From an uncultured Pirellulaceae bacterium (lineage in GTDB: Bacteria > Planctomycetota > Planctomycetia > Pirellulales > Pirellulaceae): a DNA stretch of 64,000 bases. How positions within the stretch are numbered: the stretch's first letter is position 1; each line of letters opens with the position of its first letter. Under the pieces are notes generated by a model that was given only the letters and a program-made list of their open reading frames with translations, was not told where the DNA came from and searched no databases. The stretch lies in assembly GCA_938084685.1 (NCBI GenBank), contig CALKGE010000012.1:27063-91062 (forward strand), given 5' to 3'. The position numbers were made by a program, and so were the translations under genes. Of the stretch, positions 28,562 through 37,039 are shown piece after piece.

Positions 28562-29167
28562 ATGATCGCCATTATTGATTACCAGATGGGTAACCTGCGT
28601 AGCGTTCAAAAAGCCTTTGAAAAAGCAGGCTTTGAGGCGACCGTTACAAGTGACCCTCAGACGGTAGCAACTGCTGAAAAAGTTGTCCTACCAGGTGTTG
28701 GTGCATTTGAAGATGCCATCGCTGAGTTGCACCGACGGGACCTGGTGAATCCGATCAAGGATGTTATACAGGCTAACACTCCTTTTCTGGGTATCTGCCT
28801 GGGTTTGCAGTTACTGTTTGATGTGAGTTACGAAGGAGGAGAGTTTGAAGGACTGGGTATTATCCCTGGTAAAGTCAAACGTTTTAACGTCCGTCCTCAA
28901 TTCAAAGTTCCTCACATGGGATGGAATCAGGCGAACATTGTGCGTGAAGCTCCGATCCTCGAAGGGATCGAATTCGGTACTCACTTCTACTTTGTACACT
29001 CGTACTATGTAGAACCCCAAAATAATGATGTCATCGCTGTCACCAGCGATTATGACGGTGAGTTTTGCGCGATGATCTGGCAAAACAATCTCTTCGCCAC
29101 TCAATTTCATCCTGAAAAGAGTCAGTCGGCGGGCATTCACCTCCTCCGCAACTTCGGTTCGCTTTAG
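28562..29167 (+). CDS. hisH: Imidazole glycerol phosphate synthase glutaminase subunit HisH
   Basis: The 201-residue class-I glutamine amidotransferase supplies ammonia to HisF in histidine biosynthesis. It has the catalytic cysteine in GICLGLQLL (C79) and the H/E pair in FHPEKSQ (H183, E185). The N-terminus IAIIDYQMGNLRSV is the normal HisH start, so I chose the ATG at 28562 over a longer GTG version at 28520. It is followed 38 bases later by hisA, the usual pathway neighbour. hisF is not in the window. Confidence 0.96.
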   Translation: MIAIIDYQMGNLRSVQKAFEKAGFEATVTSDPQTVATAEKVVLPGVGAFEDAIAELHRRDLVNPIKDVIQANTPFLGICLGLQLLFDVSYEGGEFEGLGIIPGKVKRFNVRPQFKVPHMGWNQANIVREAPILEGIEFGTHFYFVHSYYVEPQNNDVIAVTSDYDGEFCAMIWQNNLFATQFHPEKSQSAGIHLLRNFGSL

Positions 29168-29205
29168 TCAGCGGGCTCCCTATCAACATCACGAAAGAGA
29201 CATCC

Positions 29206-29922
29206 ATGAAGATCTGGCCGGCCATCGACCTCCGCGGCGGGAATTGTGTCCGCCTTAAACAGGGCGACTACAATCAGGAAACGGTATTTGGAGAGGATCC
29301 CGGCGCGATGGCCCGGCAATGGTGTGAGCAGGGCGCCGAATGCATGCATCTGGTTGACCTCGACGGTGCTCGCGACGGACTCTGGATCAACCAGGACGCC
29401 GTGCATAGCATCATTGAAGCCGTTGATGTGCCCTGTCAGCTGGGGGGTGGCGTACGTGAAGAATCGACCATCGAGCTGCTGTTAGGATTGGGCGTCAGCC
29501 GATTAATCGTAGGTACAAAAGCACTCAAGCAACCAGAGTGGTTTTCTTCGATGGTGGAGAAATTTCCCCATAAACTGGCTCTGGGGATCGATGCTCGTGA
29601 CGGAATGGTAGCAACCGATGGTTGGTTGGAAACCAGTCAGACGACGGCCATCAGTTTAGCTCAGCAGTTCGAAAACCAACCAGTGGCAGCCATTATCTAT
29701 ACGGATATTTCGAGGGACGGGATGATGCAAGGAGCCAACGTCGCGGCCATGGCTGAAATGAAACAGGCAACGCCCATTCCTGTCATCGCTTCGGGTGGAG
29801 TAACCACATTGGAGGATGTCAAACAGCTACGGGACGCCGGTCTGGACGGAGCGATTATCGGTCGCAGTCTTTATGACGGAGTAATCGATCTGGCTGAAGC
29901 GATTGCATTGGCAGCCACCTAA
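29206..29922 (+). CDS. hisA: Phosphoribosylformimino-5-aminoimidazole carboxamide ribotide isomerase HisA
   Basis: The 238-residue TIM-barrel enzyme catalyses the Amadori rearrangement in histidine biosynthesis. The N-terminus IWPAIDLRGGNCVRLKQGD carries the catalytic aspartate (D8), and the second catalytic Asp lies in IIYTDISRDGMMQG. ASGGVTTLEDVKQL and GAIIGRSLYDG are phosphate-binding loops. AAGAGAC precedes the ATG at 29206. It forms a two-gene unit with hisH. Length is typical. Confidence 0.96.
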   Translation: MKIWPAIDLRGGNCVRLKQGDYNQETVFGEDPGAMARQWCEQGAECMHLVDLDGARDGLWINQDAVHSIIEAVDVPCQLGGGVREESTIELLLGLGVSRLIVGTKALKQPEWFSSMVEKFPHKLALGIDARDGMVATDGWLETSQTTAISLAQQFENQPVAAIIYTDISRDGMMQGANVAAMAEMKQATPIPVIASGGVTTLEDVKQLRDAGLDGAIIGRSLYDGVIDLAEAIALAAT

Positions 29923-29943
29923 GTCATCTGGAAAGCCATGGGG

Positions 29944-30900
29944 CTAGATTTCAAAGGCGGAATCCTTGGTGACAGCCTCTTTGCTATCAGCACGCATCCG
30001 CAGTTTTGGCTTCTCCAGAGTAACGGTCGTGTGAGGTTGAATACTGCGAGTCAACCAGACACTCGAACCGATCACGCTGTGACGCCCTACGGTCGTATCA
30101 CCGCCCAGGATGGTTGCAGAAGCATATATCACCACATGATCCTCGATTGACGGGTGCCGCTTCATCGTTCGGATGATGTTACCGTCGGCATCAGTCGGGA
30201 AACTCAACGCTCCCAATGTCACTCCTTGATAAAGTTTGACATGTTTACCGATGACGGTTGTTTCTCCAATAACAACTCCGGTGCCATGGTCGATAAAGAA
30301 CGATTCACCAATCGTCGCTCCCGGATGAATATCAATTCCGGTCTCTTTATGGGACCATTCAGCCATCATGCGAGGAATGAATGGGACCTGTAAGAGATAT
30401 AATTCGTGAGCAATTCGATGTACTGTAATCGCATCCAGCCCCGGATAGCAGAAGATCACTTCGTCCAGACTCTTGCAAGCGGGGTCCCCATCGTAAGCCG
30501 CCTGAACATCGGTCGCCAAAATTCTTCGCAATTCAGGCAGACGCTCCAACAGCTTTAAGGTAATCTGCTCCCCCTGCTCCAGATAAGCACTCCACGTGCC
30601 CCGTGATTCAGATACAACATCTTCATGCTGAAAAGCTCGGGCAATCTGGATCGAAAGTTCGTTGAAGATCTGATCGATAAGATCTCCGACGTAATAGGAG
30701 ATATTATCGTGATGAAGCCTCTGACGTCGACGATATCCTGGATACAAAACCTCTTTAAAGTCCGCCAGAATTTCGACAATCTTGTCCAATTGTGGCAAGG
30801 GCGTATGCCCCAGATGGTTGATCGTACCCAGATCCTGGTAGGTTTTAAGGATTTGCTGAGTCAAATCCGGAAGTTGCTGTTTATTTTCGCGTGAAGACAT
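29944..30900 (-). CDS. cysE: Serine O-acetyltransferase
   Basis: The 318-residue protein has an N-terminal helical domain ([44 protein letters not shown]) and a C-terminal left-handed beta-helix with hexapeptide repeats: [61 protein letters not shown] and [13 protein letters not shown]. The HRIAHELY and DIHPGA signatures are those of serine acetyltransferase, which makes O-acetylserine for cysteine synthesis. No cysteine synthase (cysK) is adjacent. It converges with hisA (22 bases between). Confidence 0.93.
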   Translation of the reverse strand: MSSRENKQQLPDLTQQILKTYQDLGTINHLGHTPLPQLDKIVEILADFKEVLYPGYRRRQRLHHDNISYYVGDLIDQIFNELSIQIARAFQHEDVVSESRGTWSAYLEQGEQITLKLLERLPELRRILATDVQAAYDGDPACKSLDEVIFCYPGLDAITVHRIAHELYLLQVPFIPRMMAEWSHKETGIDIHPGATIGESFFIDHGTGVVIGETTVIGKHVKLYQGVTLGALSFPTDADGNIIRTMKRHPSIEDHVVIYASATILGGDTTVGRHSVIGSSVWLTRSIQPHTTVTLEKPKLRMRADSKEAVTKDSAFEI

Positions 30901-31186
30901 TTCGAATGATTGTGGTTAAAGAGAGATTAAACGGACATACTACAACGGCCATTGCTGTGAAATCAGCAACAACAGAGGCAATCGCAAATGCTGTAGTAGT
31001 TAAGAAATCTCATGGGGTCATCCGAAAAGAGTTACGTTTGCAGTCAATATTCAATCGTAGATCACAGATAACTGCTGTCAAGCGAAGTCCAGCTCAAAAT
31101 ACAGACTGCTCCAATGCTATTTCCTGTCACTCACCTGATTTGATACGATGACGCCCCCTGAATCTGGTTTGATACATAGGGCAATT

Positions 31187-31948
31187 ATGAAAACTACTGC
31201 TACATACCTCCTGTTACCTGTGCTGATCATGATGGTTGGCTGCCAGGTTGGTCCAGATGGCAAATTCCAGTGGAATCGGCCGGGTGATTCTTCCACTCAA
31301 GGTGAAGGGGGTGGAGCCGGACCGGACCTCAGTGAGGCAACATCCGGAGAATCAACCGTCGACCAACTTACCACCAGAATTGATGAGTTGAACAACGATC
31401 TTGCACAAGCGAGAAGGCAATTCCGAGTCACGGCCAATGAACTGGATCTGGTAAAACAGCAATTAAAGGACGCTAATGCCCGTCTCGCCAACAACTCGGG
31501 CATCGACTTGTCAGCCGACACCGCATCCAGCTCAACCACATTGGATGCGGTCAGCATTGAAGGCCTTGTGATAGGCCGGGATGGCAACAACATTCGCATT
31601 GAAGTCCCTCGCAGTCAGTTATTCAACGCCAACACGATCGCACTCAGCAATGAAGGAAAAACCATTTTGGACCGAGTGGCGGCTGCAGTCAAACAGCAGT
31701 ACCCCAAACAACAAGTCATGATTGAAGGTCACGCTGCTTCCGGTCTGACTCCCAACGATGACCACCAACAGGCTATCCAGCAGACCACCTCGGTATACAA
31801 TTACCTGGTCGGGATGACTCAGCTACCCGCCAACCAATTCTCCCTTGTATCCCGAGGAAATAATCACCCGCGGTACTCCACGGCATCGGATCAGGGGCGA
31901 GAGGCAAATCAACGCATCGAATTGGTTGTCCGCCCCGACACTTTCTAA
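31187..31948 (+). CDS. OmpA-like (Pal-type) lipoprotein
   Basis: This 253-residue lipoprotein has a lipobox MMVGC at the end of the signal peptide (LLLPVLIMMVGC). Residues about 50-110 form a coiled coil (TRIDELNNDLAQARRQFRV...), and the C-terminal region (about 145-250) is OmpA-like with NTIALSNEGKTILDRVAAAVKQQYPKQQVMIEGHA and REANQRIELVV. OmpA-like domains bind peptidoglycan; in planctomycetes they are reported in envelope proteins even though the wall is unusual. Start chosen at the ATG at 31187 (before KTTATYLLL). It lies 35 bases before the prepilin-peptidase-like gene; co-transcription is plausible. Confidence 0.85.
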   Translation: MKTTATYLLLPVLIMMVGCQVGPDGKFQWNRPGDSSTQGEGGGAGPDLSEATSGESTVDQLTTRIDELNNDLAQARRQFRVTANELDLVKQQLKDANARLANNSGIDLSADTASSSTTLDAVSIEGLVIGRDGNNIRIEVPRSQLFNANTIALSNEGKTILDRVAAAVKQQYPKQQVMIEGHAASGLTPNDDHQQAIQQTTSVYNYLVGMTQLPANQFSLVSRGNNHPRYSTASDQGREANQRIELVVRPDTF

Positions 31949-31983
31949 ATTCCCATCCGTTTACCACAGCACTGGAAAGTCGC

Positions 31984-33246
31984 ATGTTCAGCTGGAGCAC
32001 CTGCCTGATCGTCATGATTCTTGGATCGGTTGTGGGTATGTTCGTCAATTGGGGAATTTACAATCTGGCCTGGAACAAAAGGGCCATCAGTCCCTGGGGT
32101 CGGTTACCTGAGAAAGTTTCGCAGAGACACTGGACGACCAGAATTCCTGTCATGGGCTGGCTCAGAATGAAAGGGGAAACCCGCCAGCATGGATATCTGT
32201 TCTGGGTTCGACCGCTCTGGATCGAACTGGGTATGGCGATATTTTTTGCTTATGCCTACTCACATTTCACCAGCCTGGCAGACTCGGCCCATGCTAACGC
32301 CGATCCGAGTTTTCTCTGGTCTCAGACTATTCCATTTCTATGCATGGCCACTCTACTCTGCATCGCGACCTTCGTAGACATGGACGAAAGAATGATTCCA
32401 GATGAAGTGACGGTCTTTGGCACGCTGCTGGCATTAGTGCTGGCCACGTTTCTACCAGCAAGCCGATTGCTGGATACGGAAGCGTTGTCCCAGGGGATCG
32501 TCGTGCATCTTCACGCCCATTCCCCGAAAGACTGGTTTACCTGGAGTACTGAACCACGGGCATTGTTATATGCCATGGGTATGCTCGGTTTTTGGGGGTT
32601 GGCAAGTATGCCCAAACTTTGCACGCTGCGTTACGGCTTCAAGCGAGGCCTGCAATACATGCTCGCCAGTGTGATTCGCCCGAGACGTAAGTCGCTTCCA
32701 GCAAACGAACCAAGACGACGTAAGCCTTTTACGGTAACAACTGTCATTGCCGCAAGTTGCATGCTTGGTTGGATATTCCTGATTGCCATATGGCGCTGGG
32801 GATCGGCCTCACAATGGGAAAGCCTGCTAAGTGCAATCGTTGGGATGACAGCTGGTCTGGTACTGGTCTGGAGCGTCCGCATCATTGGACAGATCGCGCT
32901 GCGTCAGGAGGCGATGGGATTTGGCGACGTAACATTGATGGCGATGATTGGAGCATTCCTGGGATGGCAGGCTGTGATCCTCACATTCTTCCTCGCCCCA
33001 TTCGCAGGTGTCCTCATCGGAATCCTGCAGGCCATCGTTCGCAAAGAAAACGAACTCGCTTTTGGGCCGTATCTCAGTCTGGCGGCGGTGTTTGTCGTGC
33101 TGAGCTGGGACACACTCTGGAAACAGACATCACCAGCCCTGTTCCGATACGTCGATGTCTTTCCGTTCATACTTATGATCGGCTTATCAGCCATGGGTGG
33201 CATGCTGTTTGCCTGGCGCATCATTAAAGAGAAGATCCGAACTTAG
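31984..33246 (+). CDS. Type IV prepilin peptidase-like protein (A24) with large central insert
   Basis: This 420-residue polytopic protein has the A24 aspartates: FVDMDERMIPD (D132 region) and GFGDVTLM (D315). In classical prepilin peptidases these two lie about 60-65 residues apart; here the distance is about 183 because of an insert of roughly 120 residues (about 165-290) containing a loop and extra hydrophobic segments. The N-terminal domain keeps RIPVMGWL and QHGYLFWVRPLWIELG, resembling the methyltransferase part, but lacks the two CxxC zinc motifs. So the aspartyl peptidase may be active while the methylation domain appears degenerate. The stop codon overlaps the end of aroK (33243-33246, convergent). 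No pilin genes are adjacent. Confidence 0.85.
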   Translation: MFSWSTCLIVMILGSVVGMFVNWGIYNLAWNKRAISPWGRLPEKVSQRHWTTRIPVMGWLRMKGETRQHGYLFWVRPLWIELGMAIFFAYAYSHFTSLADSAHANADPSFLWSQTIPFLCMATLLCIATFVDMDERMIPDEVTVFGTLLALVLATFLPASRLLDTEALSQGIVVHLHAHSPKDWFTWSTEPRALLYAMGMLGFWGLASMPKLCTLRYGFKRGLQYMLASVIRPRRKSLPANEPRRRKPFTVTTVIAASCMLGWIFLIAIWRWGSASQWESLLSAIVGMTAGLVLVWSVRIIGQIALRQEAMGFGDVTLMAMIGAFLGWQAVILTFFLAPFAGVLIGILQAIVRKENELAFGPYLSLAAVFVVLSWDTLWKQTSPALFRYVDVFPFILMIGLSAMGGMLFAWRIIKEKIRT

Positions 33247-33776
33247 TGTCCAGCAGATTCTCTACTTATTCTGGCCACAATTTCTTCCGCTACCTGTTGA
33301 GGAGTATTTGTATCGGTATCGACGGTAAAATCTGCTACAGCCTGATAAAGCGGAGTTCGTACTGCAAGCAGTGATCGAATTTCCTCCAGCCCACCTGCTG
33401 AAGTAAGAGCGGGACGTCGCTGGCCCGTCGACGGATCGGTATTCATACGCTCGAAAATTACATTCGGGCTGGCCGTCAACCACACAGTGACTCCTCGTCC
33501 CTCCAAGGCCCGACGGTTTTCTTCTCTGAGAATCGCACCACCGCCCAAAGCCACCACCCTATCTTCACCATGGGCCAGCTCCTGAACAACTTCTGTTTCG
33601 CGATCTCGAAAACCCTGCTCACCTTCCTCTTGAAAGATCTGCGCGATTGTCTTGCCTGCGCGCTGTTCGAGAAAAACGTCCGCGTCAACGGCCTCTTTTC
33701 CCAGAGCGGCAGCAATCAGTTCTGCAACAGTCGTTTTCCCTGTCGCACGATATCCGGTGAGGAAGACGTTGCTCAT
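33243..33776 (-). CDS. aroK: Shikimate kinase
   Basis: The 177-residue enzyme phosphorylates shikimate at position 3. The P-loop GYRATGKTT (residues 8-16) is standard, as are VDADVFLEQRAGKTIAQIF (shikimate-binding DxD area), FRDRETEVV, and VVALGGGAILREENR. The lid segment STGQRRPALT follows. It lies 12 bases downstream of aroDE on the same strand, forming a two-gene shikimate unit. Its 3' end overlaps the convergent gene ending at 33246 by four bases. Length is typical. Confidence 0.95.
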   Translation of the reverse strand: MSNVFLTGYRATGKTTVAELIAAALGKEAVDADVFLEQRAGKTIAQIFQEEGEQGFRDRETEVVQELAHGEDRVVALGGGAILREENRRALEGRGVTVWLTASPNVIFERMNTDPSTGQRRPALTSAGGLEEIRSLLAVRTPLYQAVADFTVDTDTNTPQQVAEEIVARISRESAGH

Positions 33777-33788
33777 ACCACTTCGCCT

Positions 33789-35303
33789 TTAATACTTCGC
33801 TGACGAAATCGCACGACGAAATGTATCTCGCATAATATCCAGAGGTGCCGCTTCGCCGGTGAACAATTTGAATTGCAATTCGGCCTGCCTGACAAACATC
33901 TCGACACCGGTCACAGTCTGGCAATCATTTTGACGAGCTTGTTTTATGAGTAATGTCTGTTCGGGATTATAGATTGTATCGAAGACGATCATGTTGCGCG
34001 TCAGACCAGCTTCCTCAAAAGGTGTTTCATTCATGTGGGGATGCATACCAACCGGAGTGCAATTCACTAGCACATCTGCATTTGCTGAATGACGATCCTC
34101 CCAGGCAATAGCCTCCCCTTCAAGCTTCATTGCCAGCTCCATCGCATTTTCGTACGTTCGGGAAGTCACCAATAGTTCACCTCCACGATCCTTGACGCCC
34201 ACGCCAATCGCCCGGGCAACACCACCTGCCCCCAGCAGAAGCACTCGCTTACCCTCCAGCCACCTGTCGTCCGGATCTTCTCCGGCGGCTTCCGCCAGAC
34301 TTACCATCGCTCCATACAAATCTGTGTTATAGCCGACAATCTGATCACCTTCGAAGACTACCGTATTAACAGCTCCAATCTTTCGAGCACCGGACTCGAT
34401 CTTCGTCAAGAAAGCCATCACTTCCTGTTTATGAGGAATCGTGACACTCAGCCCCCGAATACCTAATACAGGCGCTTCATCAATAAACTGGTGCAGGTGA
34501 TCTTTGGGAACTCGGAACGGCAGGTAAACTTTGTTCATCTTCAGCTGACTAAAACCAGCATTGTGTATGACCGGGCTCAAACTGTGTCCCACCGGATCAG
34601 CAATCACGCCAAACACTTCCGTATCCGCGTCTATGGACTCATACCTGTAAACCTCGGTCATCTCCTTAAAACTGAGTTGCCCGGGAGCAATAGTACGTTC
34701 GTGATGAAATGTAGCGAAGGAAAACGGAGCGCCAAACTTCCCAGCCAGAAGACGACTCGGCATTCCAATATCCCCCATGCAAATCCCGACCGTGGGAACT
34801 CTACTATTCTGGATCAGTTGCAAAATGCGAGTGACATCGTGAGGTGAATTTGCCATGCAGGCTAGTTTGACAATATCTGCATCTTTGTTGACGAGACGGC
34901 TATGAATTGCCTCCAGATCATCCGGCGTTTCGTCAAAGTCATGCATACTGATGATGCGTTTGGTCGTACCGTAACGAGGAATCTCATCCGCAATATCTTC
35001 TTCCAGATCAACGTAGTCGACTCCTTCTACGATGGCAGCACGCAGCAACATCACCCGTTCGGCTTCTGTACCTTCCCATTTGCCACCATCCTGAGGGCGG
35101 CGGCAGGTAGCAACTACCGGGCACTTGCGATCTTTCAACAGACGTTTAAGTGTCACTGCTCGGCGAATGTAGTCCAGGCGTAATTCAACCAGCTGGGCGC
35201 CGTTCTCAGCCAAATGCTGATGCTCGGCTCTCATGTGCTTGTGTCGTCCTCGACCAATACTGACACAAATCACTGATGTGGGATTCCCGCTTGATTCACT
35301 CAA
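33789..35303 (-). CDS. aroDE: Bifunctional 3-dehydroquinate dehydratase / shikimate dehydrogenase
   Basis: A 504-residue fusion covers two successive shikimate-pathway steps. Residues about 10-225 are a type I dehydroquinase with the catalytic H121 (ISMHDFDETP) and the Schiff-base K146 (ADIVKLACMA). From about residue 230 the sequence is shikimate dehydrogenase: FGVIADPVGHSLSPVIHN, VTIPHKQEV (catalytic lysine), GAVNTV and the NADP motif LLLGAGGVARAI. Such AroD-AroE fusions are known in plants, chlamydiae and planctomycetes. The start is a TTG at 35303 supported by GAGAGG 9 bases upstream. aroK follows by 12 bases. Confidence 0.96.
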   Translation of the reverse strand: MSESSGNPTSVICVSIGRGRHKHMRAEHQHLAENGAQLVELRLDYIRRAVTLKRLLKDRKCPVVATCRRPQDGGKWEGTEAERVMLLRAAIVEGVDYVDLEEDIADEIPRYGTTKRIISMHDFDETPDDLEAIHSRLVNKDADIVKLACMANSPHDVTRILQLIQNSRVPTVGICMGDIGMPSRLLAGKFGAPFSFATFHHERTIAPGQLSFKEMTEVYRYESIDADTEVFGVIADPVGHSLSPVIHNAGFSQLKMNKVYLPFRVPKDHLHQFIDEAPVLGIRGLSVTIPHKQEVMAFLTKIESGARKIGAVNTVVFEGDQIVGYNTDLYGAMVSLAEAAGEDPDDRWLEGKRVLLLGAGGVARAIGVGVKDRGGELLVTSRTYENAMELAMKLEGEAIAWEDRHSANADVLVNCTPVGMHPHMNETPFEEAGLTRNMIVFDTIYNPEQTLLIKQARQNDCQTVTGVEMFVRQAELQFKLFTGEAAPLDIMRDTFRRAISSAKY

Positions 35304-35533
35304 CGAAATATACCTCTCGCTTTGACGACTGCCCCCTCCCCTGTGTAATACTCTGTTATAACCTCGGCAATTTCATTCGTGAATAACCACATTTCGGGGA
35401 GTACTTCAGACAGCCGTCATAATCGGCAAACCTCCCCGAGTAGACATTGACGCAGACTTGATTTAGTTAGTTCAATACATTTTGATGTGTTTAATTAACA
35501 CGTTCCAGCCCCATCCCGCATTCGTCCAGACAT

Positions 35534-37030
35534 ATGAAAACTCCTGCATTCCTGGCAACCCTGTTGGTCACCATTTTTGTGACCGCCTTGGCCACGCTTC
35601 AATTCACTTCCATATCGAGCCTGCCGACGGAGAAGCTATCCAAGGCAGGCCAAGGCCTGAAAGAACGATTTGGAGTCCTGGTAAAAATAGATCTGGACGA
35701 ACAGACTGGCCAGATTGTCAGCGTAGAACTGGACGCTCAGTGTCTGGAAACAGAGGAAACCTTTGAGTTACTGAGCGAATTGTCAGATCTTAAACGGCTG
35801 TCCGTACGGCATGGCCAATTCAATGATTCCGATCTGGAACCGCTGCAAAGACTGAACAAGCTGGAGTCGGTGGAACTACAGTCATTAAACTTGAGTGGCA
35901 GCGGGCTCAGGTATCTCACCCATTGCAAAGGCATCAAGTCTCTTAAGCTGAGCAATAATCCTGCCTGGGATCCACGGCACTCGGGCCATTTGAAACAGTT
36001 CCCATTGCTGCGTGAGTTGCACCTGGCCTATACATCCACTTCGGACGATAACATCAAGGAACTGGCAGAGCACAGAGAATTGCAGACGATCAATCTGGCT
36101 AATACCCGTATATCCTGGGACGGTGTGCAGTACCTGAAGTTAAACGACCAGTTACGATACTTGAGTTTAGAGGGGTGCGAGCTTGGTCACCAGTATCAGG
36201 ATGCTCTTTCAAAACTAACCACGTCCTACCCCCTGATACTGAATCTTGCGGATTCCAGTGTCACAGATGAAGCCCTACGCGGGATCCACGACTTACATAT
36301 CGTAGACTTGAATCTCCGAGGTACGGACATGACGGACAAGGGACTCGAACACTTCAGCGAACACTCGCATTGTCAGCATCTTGATCTCAGTTTTACTCAA
36401 TGTTCGAGTGTCAGTCTGGCTCAGGTGTTACCAACGCTTTCACTGCAATCACTCAGTCTGCGTGGGCTGAAGCTGAGTCAATCTGTCCTGAATGCGATCG
36501 GGCGCTGTCCACAGCTGGTCACACTCAATCTGGCCAACTCGAATGTCCAGGACCTTTGGTTGGCAGAACTTCATCAAGCCCAACATCTTGAGCACTTGAT
36601 TCTCTATCAGACACCTGTCACCGGTAGCACTCTGGCGTTGCTCAGCACACTGGATGAATTGTCGTATCTGGATTTATCCGACTGTCCTGTAAGTTCCCAG
36701 GCAATGAAACATTTACAACAATTGCCAGCACTTTCCAGTCTTCATCTGATGGGGTCCGACCTTACGGACGAAGGCTACGAGCATTTGGCCAACACAGCCG
36801 TGACACACCTCAACCTCTCCAACTCGACGCTGAATCGCCGGCATCTGAAACGTCTGGCTGCCATGTCTGAACTGAAGGAATTGGCGATTCGCCATTGTGA
36901 CATCAGCTTGCAGGACTTCGAAATGTTTCAGTCACGGAACATTAACTGCGTGATTTACTGGCAGGCTTATGGTCAGGACAGTGTCTATGCCAAACCGGAC
37001 GCCATGAAAGCGTTAACCCCTCGCCCCTGA
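35534..37030 (+). CDS. Leucine-rich repeat protein
   Basis: The 498-residue protein has an N-terminal hydrophobic segment (ATLLVTIFVTALATLQF, signal or anchor) and about 15 leucine-rich repeats (for example LRELHLAYTSTSDDNIKELAEH and LTDEGYEHLANTAVTHLNLSNST) from about residue 75 to 480. The spacing (about 22-25 residues, with consensus LxxLxLxxTxxxD) is the one common in planctomycete exported LRR proteins. No C-terminal anchor or enzymatic domain is seen. A protein-interaction role is likely. It converges with mutL with only 9 bases between stop codons. Confidence 0.88.
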   Translation: MKTPAFLATLLVTIFVTALATLQFTSISSLPTEKLSKAGQGLKERFGVLVKIDLDEQTGQIVSVELDAQCLETEETFELLSELSDLKRLSVRHGQFNDSDLEPLQRLNKLESVELQSLNLSGSGLRYLTHCKGIKSLKLSNNPAWDPRHSGHLKQFPLLRELHLAYTSTSDDNIKELAEHRELQTINLANTRISWDGVQYLKLNDQLRYLSLEGCELGHQYQDALSKLTTSYPLILNLADSSVTDEALRGIHDLHIVDLNLRGTDMTDKGLEHFSEHSHCQHLDLSFTQCSSVSLAQVLPTLSLQSLSLRGLKLSQSVLNAIGRCPQLVTLNLANSNVQDLWLAELHQAQHLEHLILYQTPVTGSTLALLSTLDELSYLDLSDCPVSSQAMKHLQQLPALSSLHLMGSDLTDEGYEHLANTAVTHLNLSNSTLNRRHLKRLAAMSELKELAIRHCDISLQDFEMFQSRNINCVIYWQAYGQDSVYAKPDAMKALTPRP

Positions 37031-37039
37031 ACCCGTGAC

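Noticed and set aside
30891..31151. Small open frame upstream of the OmpA-like lipoprotein
   Set aside because: It overlaps the serine acetyltransferase start and shows no recognisable domain; the lipoprotein start at 31187 explains the region.
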